Shown: one piece after another, positions 54,321 to 64,000 of the stretch
Position numbering within the stretch: the stretch's first letter is position 1
How the letters are laid out: each line of letters begins with the position of its first letter
Origin: Burkholderia humptydooensis
Lineage (GTDB): Bacteria; Pseudomonadota; Gammaproteobacteria; Burkholderiales; Burkholderiaceae
DNA: 64,000 nt
Direction of reading: 5' to 3'
Assembly (NCBI RefSeq): GCF_001513745.1
Contig: NZ_CP013382.1
Location: forward strand, 496,001 to 560,000
Position numbers and translations under genes: made by a program
Notes under the pieces: model-generated
What the model saw: the letters and a program-made list of their open reading frames with translations, nothing else
The model's database searches: none
Told to the model about the DNA's origin: nothing

Positions 54321-56456
54321 ATGCAGTCGCTTTGTGAACTTGCCACGTCTGCCGGCACCCTGACCGCGCAGCTCGAAAACTACCTCCGCTCGCATGCCGA
54401 CGACAGTTGCAAGCTGCTCGGCGTGCCGCTCGGCACGCCGCTGCGCGTCGAGATCGCCGACGCCGGCGCGCCGATCGAAACCCGCCGCGGCGACCGCGAG
54501 GCGACGCTGCGCATCGGCAGCGACGACGCGCAGCGCGTGATGGCCTACACGCGCAGTTGCAACTGGGCGAACGGCATCGTGCTCGTGCCGACGCTCACGC
54601 GCCTCGTGCTCGCGGGCGCGTTCGACGGCCTGAAGGCCGGCGAGCCGCGCGCGATGCGCGCGTTCGCGGCCACGCGCAAGGCCGATCCGACGCGCAACCT
54701 CGGGCTGCTGTGGGGCGCGCTGAACCTGCTCGGCCTCGCCGGCTGGGTGACGCTCGGCAGCGGCGATGAGCACGCCGGCTATGCGTTGACGCCCGCCGGC
54801 GCGCGCGTCGTCGAGTGCGTGAACGCGCAGCGGCCGCTTTTCACGCGCCTGGCCGATGCGGCTTCGCTGCTGCAGCATCTGCATGCGCTGTGTCATCGCC
54901 GGCGCGAGCACGCCGGCCAGAGCGCGGAATACGCGGCGCTCGTGCGAGTCTGCATCGACGGATGGCCGTTGCCGGAAGCGCGCGACGATCTCGAACGGCA
55001 CGCCGACGCGCAACTGCGCACCGCGATGGACGGGCTGTTGCTCGGCCCGACGTGGGTCGCGCTCGACATGCCGGTGTTCGAGAAGCAGGGCGCGCAGCAG
55101 GGCAAGGTCGCGGCGAGCTTCTTCGAGGCGTTCGACGCGCGGCGCGACGGCGTCGCGATCGGCGACGCGTGGCCGCACGCGGACCGCGTCGCGCTGGACG
55201 CCGCATGGGCGCTGCTGCGCCACGCGGGCGTGGCCGACATCGAGGCCGACGGCGCGCGCGTGCGGCTCAACGAGGCGGGACGCATCCATCGGCCGATCGC
55301 CGCGCCGTATGCGGGGCTCGCCGCATCGTACCTGCGCTCGTATGCGCTGCTCGACGAATTGCTGTTCGGCGACCCCGATCCGCTCGACGTCGATCGCGAC
55401 GGGCACATCGATCGCGTGATGAACGTGTATGCGTCGAGCGGCGCGGGCTCGGGCCCGGCGTCGAAGGAGATCACGGCGAAGATCATCCGGCGCCTGTTCG
55501 ACGAGACGCCGCTCGATCAGCAGCCGGCCGGCATTTCCGACATGGGCTGCGGCGACGGCAGCGCGCTCAGGCGGCTCGCGCAGTACGTGATCGAATCGAC
55601 GCGGCGCGGCCGGCATCTCGCCGACTATCCGCTCATCGTGATCGGCGCGGACTACAACGAATCGGCGCGCAGCCGCGCGGCGGATACGCTCGCCGCGCTG
55701 AGCGGCGTGCCGGGCGTGCACGTGCGCGTGATCGACGCCGACATTTCGCAGCCCGATCGTTACGACGAAGCGGTGGCCGCGAGCGGCCTGACCGTGAAGG
55801 GCCCGGACGGCAGTCATCGTGCGGCGCGCCTGAGCGATCTGCTGCACACGTTCATGTTCCTCGTGCACAACCGCCGCCTCGGCGTGCGCCGCGGCGATGC
55901 CGCCGATGCGGTTCTCGAGCGCCATTTGCGGCAGGTCGATCGCGCGCATCTGCGCAGCGTCGCCGAACGTTACTATCCGGGACAACTGACGGTTTCGGAC
56001 GATGCGTCGCTGCCGGTTCCGCTCGACGCGATCAGGCGCGCGTTCCGCGTCGCGTACAGCGATGCCGAAGGGCTTGTGCCCGGCTACGTCGCGGCCGCCG
56101 ACCTGATCGACTTCGTCGCGCGCTGGAAGCCGCACGCGAAGCACGGCTTCCTCGTCGTCGAAGGGCATAGCCCGTGGGCCGCGAGCCTGCTCGACGACGC
56201 GGCGGCCGAGCCGGGCCGCTGGACGCGGACCGAGCAGTTGCCGTCGGTGTTCAACTGGGGGATGCATTTCCTGTCGCGGCAGTTCATGGCGCCGTTCGAC
56301 GAGTTCATGCTCGCGATGTGCCTCGCGGGGTTGAGCCCGCGCGACGCGATCCACGGACGCATCCACCCCGAGGGCTTCCCCGGCCCGGATCTGCTGAACG
56401 AATACCGGTTCTTCAGCATCGCCGATTATGTCGCCTACGACGCTGCGCATGCGTGA
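54321..56456 (+). CDS. hmqG: SAM-dependent methyltransferase of the HMAQ pathway
   Basis: A 711-aa protein with a class-I methyltransferase domain in the middle (SAM loop ISDMGCGDGSALRRL at about 405-419, then IGADYNESARSRAADTL) and a long N-terminal region of unknown fold that includes winged-helix-like segments. It is the last gene, 14 bases after hmqF. The known product class, 3-methylated quinolines, needs a C-3 methylation, which this protein would perform. The C-terminal segment WGMHFLSRQFMAPFDEFM has no motif I know. Confidence 0.88.
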   Translation: MQSLCELATSAGTLTAQLENYLRSHADDSCKLLGVPLGTPLRVEIADAGAPIETRRGDREATLRIGSDDAQRVMAYTRSCNWANGIVLVPTLTRLVLAGAFDGLKAGEPRAMRAFAATRKADPTRNLGLLWGALNLLGLAGWVTLGSGDEHAGYALTPAGARVVECVNAQRPLFTRLADAASLLQHLHALCHRRREHAGQSAEYAALVRVCIDGWPLPEARDDLERHADAQLRTAMDGLLLGPTWVALDMPVFEKQGAQQGKVAASFFEAFDARRDGVAIGDAWPHADRVALDAAWALLRHAGVADIEADGARVRLNEAGRIHRPIAAPYAGLAASYLRSYALLDELLFGDPDPLDVDRDGHIDRVMNVYASSGAGSGPASKEITAKIIRRLFDETPLDQQPAGISDMGCGDGSALRRLAQYVIESTRRGRHLADYPLIVIGADYNESARSRAADTLAALSGVPGVHVRVIDADISQPDRYDEAVAASGLTVKGPDGSHRAARLSDLLHTFMFLVHNRRLGVRRGDAADAVLERHLRQVDRAHLRSVAERYYPGQLTVSDDASLPVPLDAIRRAFRVAYSDAEGLVPGYVAAADLIDFVARWKPHAKHGFLVVEGHSPWAASLLDDAAAEPGRWTRTEQLPSVFNWGMHFLSRQFMAPFDEFMLAMCLAGLSPRDAIHGRIHPEGFPGPDLLNEYRFFSIADYVAYDAAHA

Positions 56457-56708
56457 TGCCGTCCGCCCGCCGGCCCCGGCGGGCGCGCGGCGCGCTTGAG
56501 CGGCGCGCGCCCGCGCGACATCTGGACTTCGTACTCGACATCGGTTCGGGCGTCATCTCCCCGCACGGCTCGCCGATCCCGCTTCCGCACCGATGCAATG
56601 CCGTATAGTGCGGCTGGCGCGGCGGCGGCGTTCGCCGCGCGTCGATCGTGACAATCGAGCCAGTTCGCAAGCGAACCGGTTCGTCAAAATCCACAAGGGA
56701 GGGGAAGC
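56457..56708. other. Intergenic region downstream of hmqG
   Basis: A GC-rich stretch of GCGCGC runs just after hmqG could fold as a terminator; the remainder holds the promoter of the MAPEG gene. No gene seen. Confidence 0.35.
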
Positions 56709-57080
56709 ATGACCGTGTCGCAAACTTGCCTGCTGATCACCGCATTGATGCCGTTCGTCTGGACGATGTGCGCGAAGTCGGGCAGCCGGTACGACAACCG
56801 CGAGCCGCGCCGCTATCTCGCGCAGCTCGAAGGCTGGCGAGCGCGCGCGTTCGGCGCGCATCAGAATTCGTGGGAGGCGCTTGCGCTGTTCACCGCGGCG
56901 CTCGTCGTCGCGTGGCACAACGGCGCGAACGTGCAGCGCGTCGATCAGCTCGCGATCGTCTTCGCCGCATCGCGCGCGCTGTATGGCGTGCTCTATCTGC
57001 TGAACTGGGCGACGCTGCGCTCGCTCATGTGGACGGTCGGCCTCGTTTGCGTGGTCTGGCTGTTCTTCGCCGCGCCGTGA
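56709..57080 (+). CDS. MAPEG-family membrane protein
   Basis: A 123-aa protein with four hydrophobic helices and the MAPEG pattern: NREPRRYLAQLEGWRARAFGAHQNSWE split over helix 1-2, where AHQNSWEALALF is typical, and RALYGVLYLLNWATLRSLMW near the end. Eukaryotic MAPEG enzymes conjugate glutathione in the membrane; bacterial ones are mostly uncharacterised. AGGGAGGGG precedes the ATG. It converges with the truncated AraC gene. Confidence 0.82.
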   Translation: MTVSQTCLLITALMPFVWTMCAKSGSRYDNREPRRYLAQLEGWRARAFGAHQNSWEALALFTAALVVAWHNGANVQRVDQLAIVFAASRALYGVLYLLNWATLRSLMWTVGLVCVVWLFFAAP

Positions 57081-57131
57081 GCACGCGCCCCGTGCCCGAC
57101 GCCGCGTCGGCGTGCCTTGGTTGCAACCCGT

Positions 57132-57707
57132 TCATGCGGTTGCGCGCACTTCCAGATGCCGGGTCGGCGCTTCACCGAGAACGCGACGGAACGCGGACGG
57201 GAACGCGCTAGGGCTTGCGTAGCCGCGATCCAGCGCGACGCGGGTCACGGCCTGTCCTTCGCTCAGGCGCTCGATGGCCGCGAGCAGGCAGACCTGCTCG
57301 CGCCACTCGGCGAAACTCTCGCCGGTCTGCATGCGGAAAAGGCGGGTCATGGTTCGCCGGCTCATGCCGGCTTCGGCCGCCATCGCGTCGAGCCCGATCG
57401 CAATCGAAGGCGCATCGAACAAGCGCCGGCACGCGCGAGCGAGACGAGGATCGATCGGCAGTGGCGCGTGAAGCGACAGACGCCGCATCGACGCCATTTC
57501 CGCGACGAGCAGGGCCATCAGTTTGCCGTCGCGTCCGCCGATGTCGTACATCGCCGGCACGTCGACGGCCTCGTCGAGCAACTGCTTCAGGAGCGACGAA
57601 AGCGACGAAACGCCGTACACGCAGCAGCGATCGGGCATGCGCGCCGCATCGGCTGCGTTCGGCGACACGAACGCATTGAGCATCGTGACGGGCCCCCTCA
57701 TCGTCAT
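57132..57707 (-). pseudogene. AraC-family regulator lacking its N-terminal cupin half
   Basis: The 191-aa frame has an intact C-terminal AraC DNA-binding domain (IGLDAMAAEAGMSRRTMTRLF and VTRVALDRGYASPSAFPSAF). The N-terminus begins in what should be the end of the cupin sensor (MTMRGPVTMLNAFVSP), so roughly 60-70 residues are absent compared with relatives of about 260 aa. The frame stays open upstream into the ahpF terminator without a start or cupin sequence, so the loss is a real truncation at the ahpF side. It may still be translated from 57707 and bind DNA constitutively. Confidence 0.6.
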
Positions 57708-57743
57708 TTCCGCGCCGCTTTTCCGCGGAACCGGTGAAGAATC

Positions 57744-57789
57744 AAAAAAAATGCCCTCGCCACGATGCTCTTCACATCGCGACGAGGGC
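57744..57789 (-). terminator. Intrinsic terminator of ahpCF
   Basis: On the minus strand a 15-bp stem (57775-57789 pairing with 57753-57767, two G-U pairs, 7-base loop) is followed at once by eight U (57744-57751). It lies 34 bases after the ahpF stop. Confidence 0.9.
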
Positions 57790-57822
57790 CAACGGTAGAC
57801 GATTGAAAGGTTTTGAGGCGGA

Positions 57823-59430
57823 TCAGGCGGCGATCATCTCGGCGCTCGCCGAGGCTTCGGCATCCGCCGCCTGCGCCGCATCCGCTTCGCTTCGAATCAG
57901 ATAGTCGAACGCGCCGAGCGATGCCTTCGCGCCTTCGCCGACCGCGATCACGATCTGCTTGTACGGCACGGTCGTCACGTCGCCGGCGGCGAACACGCCG
58001 GGCACCGACGTCGCGCCGCGCGCGTCGACGACGATCTCGCCGTGCTTCGACAGCTCGACCGTTCCCTTCAGCCATTCGGCGTTCGGCACGAGGCCGATCT
58101 GCACGAACACGCCTTCGAGCGCGATGCGCTTCGCTTCGCCGGTGCGCATGTCCTCGTAGACGAGCCCGTTCAGCCGCGCGCCGTCGCCCGTGAGTTCGGT
58201 CGTGCGGGCACGCGTGAGCACCGTCACGTTCGCGAGGCTGTGCAGCTTGCGCTGCAGCACGTCGTCCGCGCGCAGTTGCGCGCCGTATTCGATCAGCGTC
58301 ACTTCGCTCACGATGCCGGCGAGATCGATCGCGGCCTCGACGCCCGAATTGCCGCCGCCGACCACCGCGACGCGCTTGCCCTTGAAAAGCGGGCCGTCGC
58401 AATGCGGGCAGTACGCGACGCCGCGGTTGCGATACTCGCGCTCGCCGGGCACGCCGATTTCGCGCCAGCGCGCGCCTGTGGCGAGCACGACGGCTTTCGC
58501 CTTCAGCACCGCGCCGCTCGCGAGGCGGATTTCGTGGATGCGGCCCGGCACGAGCCGGTCGGCGCGCTGCACGTCGATCACGTCGACTTCGTATTGCTTC
58601 ACGTGCTGCTCGAGCGCGGTCGCAAACTTCGGCCCTTCGGTTTCCTTGACCGACACGAAGTTCTCGATCGCCATCGTGTCGAGCACTTGCCCGCCGAAGC
58701 GCTCGGCGACGACGCCCGTCGAGATGCCCTTGCGCGCCGCGTAGATCGCGGCCGCCGCGCCGGCGGGGCCGCCGCCGACGATCAGCATGTCGAACACGGG
58801 CTTTTCCGCGAGCGCCTGCGCCGCGCGCCGGCTCGCGCCGCGGTCGAGCTTCGCGAGGATTTCCTTCACGCTGCTGCGGCCCTGGCCGAACGTCTCGCCG
58901 TTCAGGAAGATCGTCGGCACGGCCATGATCCGGCGCGCCTCGACTTCGTCCTGGAACAGCGCGCCGTCGATCATCACGTGGCGGATGCGCGGGTTGACGA
59001 GCGCCATCACGTTGAGCGCCTGCACGACTTCCGGGCAGTTCTGGCAGGTGAGCGAGATGTACGTCTCGAACGCGTAATCGCCGTCGAGCGCGCGGATCTG
59101 CTCGATCGTCGCGTCGTCGAGCTTGATCGGATGGCCGCCCGTCTGCAGCAGCGCGAGCACGAGCGACGTGAACTCATGGCCCATCGGCATCCCGGCGAAG
59201 CGGATGCCCGCGGCCTTGCCCGGCTCGCCGACCGAGAACGACGGCGTGCGCTCCGCCCCGTCGCGGCGCTCGACGATCGAGACTTGCGGCGAAAGCGACG
59301 CGATCTCGTCGAGCAGCGCGCGCAGCTCGCGCGACTGGCCGCCGTCGTCGAGCGATGCGACGAGCTCGACGGGACGCGTGATCCGTTCGAGGTACGATTT
59401 CAACTGAGTCTTGAGATTGGCGTCCAGCAT
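57823..59430 (-). CDS. ahpF: Alkyl hydroperoxide reductase subunit F
   Basis: A 535-aa flavoprotein. The N-terminal double-thioredoxin-fold domain has C129-Q-N-C132; the thioredoxin-reductase-like part has FAD motif [21 protein letters not shown] (about 215), the redox pair C341-P-H-C344 ([12 protein letters not shown]) and the NAD motif [17 protein letters not shown]. It passes electrons from NADH to AhpC. The longer frame upstream is not coding; [16 protein letters not shown] is the family start. It follows ahpC by 140 bases and ends at a strong terminator. Confidence 0.96.
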   Translation of the reverse strand: MLDANLKTQLKSYLERITRPVELVASLDDGGQSRELRALLDEIASLSPQVSIVERRDGAERTPSFSVGEPGKAAGIRFAGMPMGHEFTSLVLALLQTGGHPIKLDDATIEQIRALDGDYAFETYISLTCQNCPEVVQALNVMALVNPRIRHVMIDGALFQDEVEARRIMAVPTIFLNGETFGQGRSSVKEILAKLDRGASRRAAQALAEKPVFDMLIVGGGPAGAAAAIYAARKGISTGVVAERFGGQVLDTMAIENFVSVKETEGPKFATALEQHVKQYEVDVIDVQRADRLVPGRIHEIRLASGAVLKAKAVVLATGARWREIGVPGEREYRNRGVAYCPHCDGPLFKGKRVAVVGGGNSGVEAAIDLAGIVSEVTLIEYGAQLRADDVLQRKLHSLANVTVLTRARTTELTGDGARLNGLVYEDMRTGEAKRIALEGVFVQIGLVPNAEWLKGTVELSKHGEIVVDARGATSVPGVFAAGDVTTVPYKQIVIAVGEGAKASLGAFDYLIRSEADAAQAADAEASASAEMIAA

Positions 59431-59570
59431 GACGATTCGGATTCCGTAGCGAAAGAGGGGCTTGCTCGCCGTATGCGGGCGAGGCGGCGATGGGGCGGGC
59501 GGTGCCGGGAGCGCGCCGCGAAAAACGCGGCGGCGCATGGCGCGCACGGCGGCGATGCCGCCGTGCGGCT

Positions 59571-60134
59571 TCAGATCTTGCCGATCAGATCGAGCGACGG
59601 CGTGAGCGTGTCGGCGCCCGGCGTCCACTTCGCGGGGCAGACTTCGCCCGGATGCGCGGCGATGTATTGCGCGGCCTGGACTTTGCGCAGCAGCTCGCCC
59701 GCGTCGCGGCCGATGCCGTTGTCGTGGATCTCGCACAGCTTGATCTCGCCTTCCGGGTTGATCACGAACGTGCCGCGCAGCGCGAGGCCTTCCTCTTCGA
59801 TCAGCACGTCGAAGTTGCGCGAGATCGCGAGCGTCGGATCGCCGATCATCGGATACTGGATCTTCGAGATCGTGTCCGACGTATCGTGCCACGCCTTGTG
59901 CGTGAAGTGCGTGTCGGTCGACACCGCGTAGATTTCGACGCCGAGCTTCTGGAATTCGGCGTAGCGGTCGGCCAGATCGCCGAGCTCGGTCGGGCACACG
60001 AACGTGAAGTCGGCGGGGTAGAACACGACGACGGACCACTTGCCCTTCAGGGTCTCGTCGCTGACCTGCACGAAGTCGCCGTTGTGGTATGCGGTGGCCT
60101 TGAACGGTTTGATCTGGCTGTTGATGATCGGCAT
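59571..60134 (-). CDS. ahpC: Alkyl hydroperoxide reductase subunit C (peroxiredoxin)
   Basis: A 187-aa typical 2-Cys peroxiredoxin: peroxidatic C47 in [13 protein letters not shown] and resolving C166 in [10 protein letters not shown]. It reduces hydrogen peroxide and organic peroxides and is recharged by AhpF encoded just downstream. The length equals E. coli AhpC. AGAGGAAG precedes the ATG. Confidence 0.97.
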   Translation of the reverse strand: MPIINSQIKPFKATAYHNGDFVQVSDETLKGKWSVVVFYPADFTFVCPTELGDLADRYAEFQKLGVEIYAVSTDTHFTHKAWHDTSDTISKIQYPMIGDPTLAISRNFDVLIEEEGLALRGTFVINPEGEIKLCEIHDNGIGRDAGELLRKVQAAQYIAAHPGEVCPAKWTPGADTLTPSLDLIGKI

Positions 60135-60568
60135 TTGCGCTTCCTCTTGAATCGGTGTGTGATCAGGAAGCGCCAGTATGGCGATGGGGGCCGGTTCTGT
60201 GAAATTGCATGTTTCAATGGACGGAATCGGTATTGCCTATCTCGCCGCCCAGCCGGGCCGCGGGCGAAAATTTTTCCTCTATTGAGCGCTGCTGCGCTCC
60301 ACCGAAATCCACTGGAATTTGGGGGCAATCCTAGAGCTAGCCTCAGGCAACAGCCGGTCGGACTTCGGCGCGGTAGTGGGCGCGGGCCGTCAGTTCTAAG
60401 GGAAGCCGCGCCGTCGAGGTGGCTTGGCCAGAGCGGGTTTTCGTGCCGTGAGCGACGCGCCCGCACAGGGCGTGTCGCTTCGAGTCTTCTTGGCCGGAGC
60501 GCTGGAGCCTTTGGGCGAGATGCCACGACCACCGCACCTCCCGGCGTGACGGCGCGCCGACGGCCAGA
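60135..60568. other. Region between the LuxR-type gene and ahpC
   Basis: The part next to ahpC (about 60135-60300) is AT-richer and should hold the ahpC promoter; I could not identify an OxyR site with confidence. The part next to the LuxR gene is GC-rich without a convincing gene. Confidence 0.4.
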
Positions 60569-61399
60569 TCAGGCTTCGTCGAGCACCCACTTTATGAGAC
60601 CGTGTCGTCCCTTGAAGCCAAGTTTTGCCGCAGCGCGTTTGATGTAAGTCTCGACAGTGCTGCTTTTCACCCCGAGTTCAGTTGCCATTTCGCGAAACGT
60701 GTTGCCGGTCAGCAAGCCAACACACACTTCGATCTCGCGATCGGACAGCATAATGGCCGCATCCTTGAGCCTATGCTCGAACCCCTGACGCACGGACTCG
60801 ACGCCGGTCGAGCACACCGTATGGCCCGGAATTTTCGCTGGACGGTCCGACATCGCACATCGTCGATGCGACGAGTGCATCTCGACGAGCGGCATGAGCG
60901 TTTCGGCGTAGCTTTTCAAAAGCGACATTTCCTGAATGGTAAAGTCGCGCGCTTGCGGGGAGCGGCACAACGAAATCACATAGCGGCGGTTCGTCTTGCA
61001 TGACACCAGGTGGCACTGGAATCCTCGGTCGTGATAGGGCGAGGATGTCAACCCGAACTCGTCTTGGTTCGGTCGGAGCACGTTCATGTGGATCAACTGC
61101 GTATCGCGCGCAGCCAGTACTTTCTTCGACAGCGGATGCTCAACCGACTTTTTTTCCAGATCGACATTCAGAATGTCGGCCCATAGGTCTTGATGTTGTG
61201 ACGTGAATGCCCCCAACAGATGCACGTCGACAACTTCCCTTTTCATGTCATTGATGGACCATGCAGTAATCTTGGTGGCTTCTACGTTCATAGATGCGAC
61301 AAACAACGAATGTAGATCAGTGGCAAAGCGCTCGGCGCCAATGCTGGATATGACTTTTCCCAGCTTGCAAAAGATGTCGACCAATCCCGTTTCCTCCAT
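60569..61399 (-). CDS. LuxR-family transcriptional regulator (solo)
   Basis: A 276-aa regulator with a C-terminal LuxR/GerE helix-turn-helix: LSDREIEVCVGLLTGNTFRE then ATELGVKSSTVETYIKRAAAKLGF. The N-terminal 190 residues form a GAF-like alpha/beta region with no clear acyl-homoserine-lactone pocket residues. No synthase lies nearby, so it is a solo regulator. It has lower GC and more Lys/Met than the core genes, suggesting acquisition. Targets could lie in the AT-rich DNA upstream of it or beyond the window. Confidence 0.82.
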   Translation of the reverse strand: MEETGLVDIFCKLGKVISSIGAERFATDLHSLFVASMNVEATKITAWSINDMKREVVDVHLLGAFTSQHQDLWADILNVDLEKKSVEHPLSKKVLAARDTQLIHMNVLRPNQDEFGLTSSPYHDRGFQCHLVSCKTNRRYVISLCRSPQARDFTIQEMSLLKSYAETLMPLVEMHSSHRRCAMSDRPAKIPGHTVCSTGVESVRQGFEHRLKDAAIMLSDREIEVCVGLLTGNTFREMATELGVKSSTVETYIKRAAAKLGFKGRHGLIKWVLDEA

Positions 61400-62780
61400 C
61401 TGCCAGTTTGTTCACGATAGCGCGCTTCGCTACTCGTTTTTCCTCAGTTCCTCTGGCCGCGATGGTGCGTCCGCCGGTCGATGACCGCTGCACGCGTACC
61501 GCTCCGACCGAAACCACCCGCCGCGAGTTCGTCGTTCTCGTCGTGGCGCAATATGACGAGGCATCGGTAACGCGCAGCGCCCTGACTGCGCCAGGCCAAT
61601 GGACCCAAGTGCTGCTGCGATACGCCGCGCGACAGCATATGGCGCCGATCCTGCGCAATTGAGCATCGATGCCGCGACAACCAATCCGTTGCCGAAACGA
61701 GGTTCGGCACACAATCTGCGCACGATGCAAAGACGAAAGTGAGCGCGGCCGCGACAACAGCAATGCGCGAGCTGTTCCCGGACGCATCAGCAGGCTATGC
61801 CGTCGCAACGCGTCTGCGACCACGGAAATGACGAGCGTCGCTCGCTGTCATTCATGCCTATCCGCAATACTCCAGAAAACGCTTTGTGTGCTTCCGGCGT
61901 TGTTCGGCCCGTGGCCGGGCATACGCAAGCGGCATGTCGTTCAATGTGTCGATCGAGGTGAACGCGGGCAAATGCTCGGCCGTGGCCCGCATACTACGGC
62001 TCCGGTTAGACAGCGAATATTGAATGCACAAGGGGAAGGCATCCGAAATGCGATATTTTTCTCGGTCGTGCTCATTTTTCATAAATCACGCTGTTCCATC
62101 TCGCGTTTCCGCAAAATTTAGCTCACAAGGGTGCAGCATTTGTATGCGACTAACGGGTCGTATTTTCGCCATTGATCAGCCGGACGCGTATGTTGAATAT
62201 TTGCAGGCGACATTCGAGAGGAGTACCGGAAAGTACTCGGTCTCTACGCCGAATTTCATAACGCCAGGCTGCCTATTCCTCTCCTCTCGAAAGGGGGGGT
62301 AACATCCACATTCCTTCGTATCGGGAATCAATGAATTGAATTTCTCGAGATATCAGGCGTGCCGCGGGCTATCGATTGGACGATATAAAAATGACAGAAA
62401 TTTCATGACATTTTTGTCATTTTTATAAAAAGCATGGAAAGTATACATTTTCACATCTAGTCATATCAGGTTGTGAAATTTGTATCTCATTGTTCAGGGG
62501 ATGTAAAGCAAATTTGCATGTATTTTTTGTGATTTAATAAATATTTAGAATGCGATAAATTTCCATCATGTACGTAGTCGCTTAATAAGCCATGTGACGG
62601 ACCGTAAATGCCGCTTCATGAGGGAACATCTGTAACGATCCGGTGACTTCCTGATCACGTCTTAATGGACGGAGGGGCGATGAGCGCGAAGATGGCGAAG
62701 ACATCGGTCGATGGGCGGCGATGCGTAAAGGCGCACTGGTATTGAACATCATTCAGGGCAATGGGTAGTCGCCGAGGTCG
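61400..62780. other. AT-rich region without a defensible gene
   Basis: Frames here (for example 61669-62121 on + and 61317-61823 on -) lack coding character and recognisable motifs. GC falls sharply from about 62040 to 62660. A large palindrome lies at 62384-62427. Possibly promoter DNA of a gene to the right or a decayed island edge. Confidence 0.5.
62384..62427. repeat. Inverted repeat with 13-bp arms
   Basis: TATAAAAATGACA (62384-62396) and TGTCATTTTTATA (62415-62427) are perfect reverse complements with an 18-base spacer that itself contains the palindrome GAAATTTC. It sits in the AT-richest part of the window. Confidence 0.75.
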
Positions 62781-62783
62781 GGC

Positions 62784-63842
62784 CTACGATCGGTCGTCCG
62801 CTGTAATTGAGAACTGAGCCGCGAATGCCGGGCGCGGCTTGGAGAATGCCCGGCGCACGAACCGGCAGGGCATGAAGGAGCCGTGCGAGTGCCGGATCAA
62901 GGGGGCGGGAACGTATGGCGAAGCGGTGGTTGTACGGCGTTGCGCGAAAAAGTTCCATTCCCTGTTGGGCGAGGGCGACAAGTGATCGAGGCGCTGCTTG
63001 AGGCGCCGCCGTCGTTCGGCCACCGGATGTCGGCGCATCTTCCAGGGTTTAATGAGAACGCGGTGCGGCGGATTTTCCGGTTGGAGGGCCGGCAGGTTCG
63101 TCAACGGCCGCTTGGCTTTCGACCTTTCGCTCAAGCCGTCGGTCGCGGCCGCGTCGATCGAACGCTGTTCGGCGCGATATGGGGCGTGTCGGGGCCGGAT
63201 GTGATGATTGGGCGCGGATCGACTGCCATATCCGGGAACGGCTCGACCGAAGCGTTCCGTCGCAGAACAAGCGCGCTCGCCCTTGTCGGCCATCGGCGGA
63301 AGCGGTTGCGTCGCGATCGCGGGCAGCGGTCGACTGTGCGCCGTTGGCGGCACCCTCGGGGTGCGCGTGAACGGGGCTGCGTTCTCCGCCGGGCGCGGGA
63401 ACGACTCCGGGAATGTTTGCGACGCGACGGGCGGCCGGTTTTGACCGAGCGCCATGTCGGCACGGCCGATGGGAATGTACGGCGAATCCGAAGCCCGGCG
63501 CTGCGGCGTGATCGCAGACCCGCTGCGCGACCGGCGGGTGGGCCAACCTGCCGCATTTCCGTAACCGCTTACGAACGCGCGCCCGGAGCGGGATGTGTAC
63601 TGGCCATCTCTCGTCGGCAGTGGCAAGCGAGCCTCGATCGGCATGGTGACGATCGTTGTCAGGGCGCCGCGCTCGCGGCAGCGTCCTGACGGATCATCGA
63701 ACAGATGGTCGTGCGGCGGCTGTGTCCGCAAGGCGCTGCGTTTCGATTCGACGCGAGCGCCGACGATTTGCCGCTTGTTCCGGACCGAAGCTGAATGGTA
63801 TGTGCGGGCATCCGCCTTGTCTGTCATGAAAATTCCGGACAT
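62784..63842 (-). other. Long open frame of doubtful coding status
   Basis: A 352-codon frame, Pro/Arg/Ser-rich, without motifs, signal peptide or a good ribosome site. The opposite strand is also open for 268 codons (62883-63689). GC-rich DNA often opens antisense frames, and neither strand looks clearly coding; a decayed gene is possible. I do not assign a product. Confidence 0.25.
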
Positions 63843-64000
63843 TCAATGAAGAAGGTGATGATAGTCTTTTCCGTTTCATGGAATTTATGTTAATTGGCGC
63901 GAAATTATGAAATCCGAGAAATGTCCCGGTAATTAGGTGCAGACGGAGTGGGCGATCCTGCTTAATCTTGGGGGTGCGAAGCCTGAATAAGACATTGATG
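63843..64000. other. AT-rich right edge, no gene seen
   Basis: A short low-GC stretch, similar in composition to 62040-62660, with no complete frame. It may be the promoter side of a gene starting beyond the window. Confidence 0.3.

Noticed and set aside
49844..54358. 1504-codon frame antisense to hmqF
   Set aside because: High-GC antisense opening; composition is Arg/His/Asp-biased and hmqF on the other strand has clear domains.
53616..56450. 944-codon frame antisense to hmqF/hmqG
   Set aside because: Same reason: shadow frame opposite recognisable enzymes.
61669..62121. 150-codon frame on the plus strand
   Set aside because: No ribosome site, mixed composition and no recognisable family; overlaps other equally weak frames.
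62883..63689. Possible transposase remnant on the plus strand
   Set aside because: The Arg-rich frame at first looked transposase-like, but no catalytic motif, terminal repeats or target duplication could be found.

Overview
The window reads as a stretch of a Burkholderia secondary chromosome, most likely from the B. pseudomallei/thailandensis group. It has high GC with strong G/C third-position codon use, a chromosome-2-style groESL copy, a complete seven-gene 4-hydroxy-3-methyl-2-alkenylquinoline operon (hmqA-G, called hhqA-G in B. pseudomallei), and a putrescine catabolic regulon of proteobacterial type. I did no database search; assignments rest on motifs, domain order and recalled family sequences.

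Layout. 1-6.5 kb is patchy accessory DNA: two small uncharacterised genes; a minus-strand unit made of a 40-residue peptide gene (missed by ORF length cut-offs) followed by an M29/NicX-like metalloprotein; a scar where a LysR gene and a pirin gene are both truncated; a frameshifted NERD-domain gene; two small oxidoreductases; and an orphan AT-richer gene. 6.5-15.7 kb carries ordinary genes: a MocR regulator divergent from a DJ-1/PfpI protein, a DHH phosphoesterase, a PBP7-type peptidase, a PolX polymerase, and a chemoreceptor ending in a CheR/CheB-tethering pentapeptide.

15.7-32.5 kb is one metabolic module for agmatine and putrescine. On the minus strand, puuD, a puuA/spuB-type gamma-glutamylpolyamine synthetase, spuC, potFGHI-type transport genes, a DUF3138-like outer-membrane barrel and two puuB-like FAD oxidases lie head to tail. 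Facing them are puuR, puuC and speB. Together they would take agmatine to putrescine, import putrescine across (perhaps) both membranes, and degrade it to GABA by gamma-glutamylation and/or transamination.

32.6-34.8 kb is groES-groEL under a CIRCE operator with a very strong terminator. 34.9-40.5 kb has an AraC regulator, a CMD-family protein, and a compact operon of an acyl-CoA-dehydrogenase-like flavoprotein with a sulfonate/nitrate-type ABC importer. Then come a PACE efflux protein and a B12-dependent ribonucleotide reductase. 44.8-56.5 kb is hmqA-G, preceded by an AT-rich region holding a clear inverted-repeat operator candidate. 56.7-60.1 kb has a MAPEG protein, an N-terminally truncated AraC gene and ahpCF with a strong terminator. 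The last 4 kb has a solitary LuxR-family regulator and then AT-rich DNA with no gene I can defend, but with a conspicuous 13-bp-arm palindrome.
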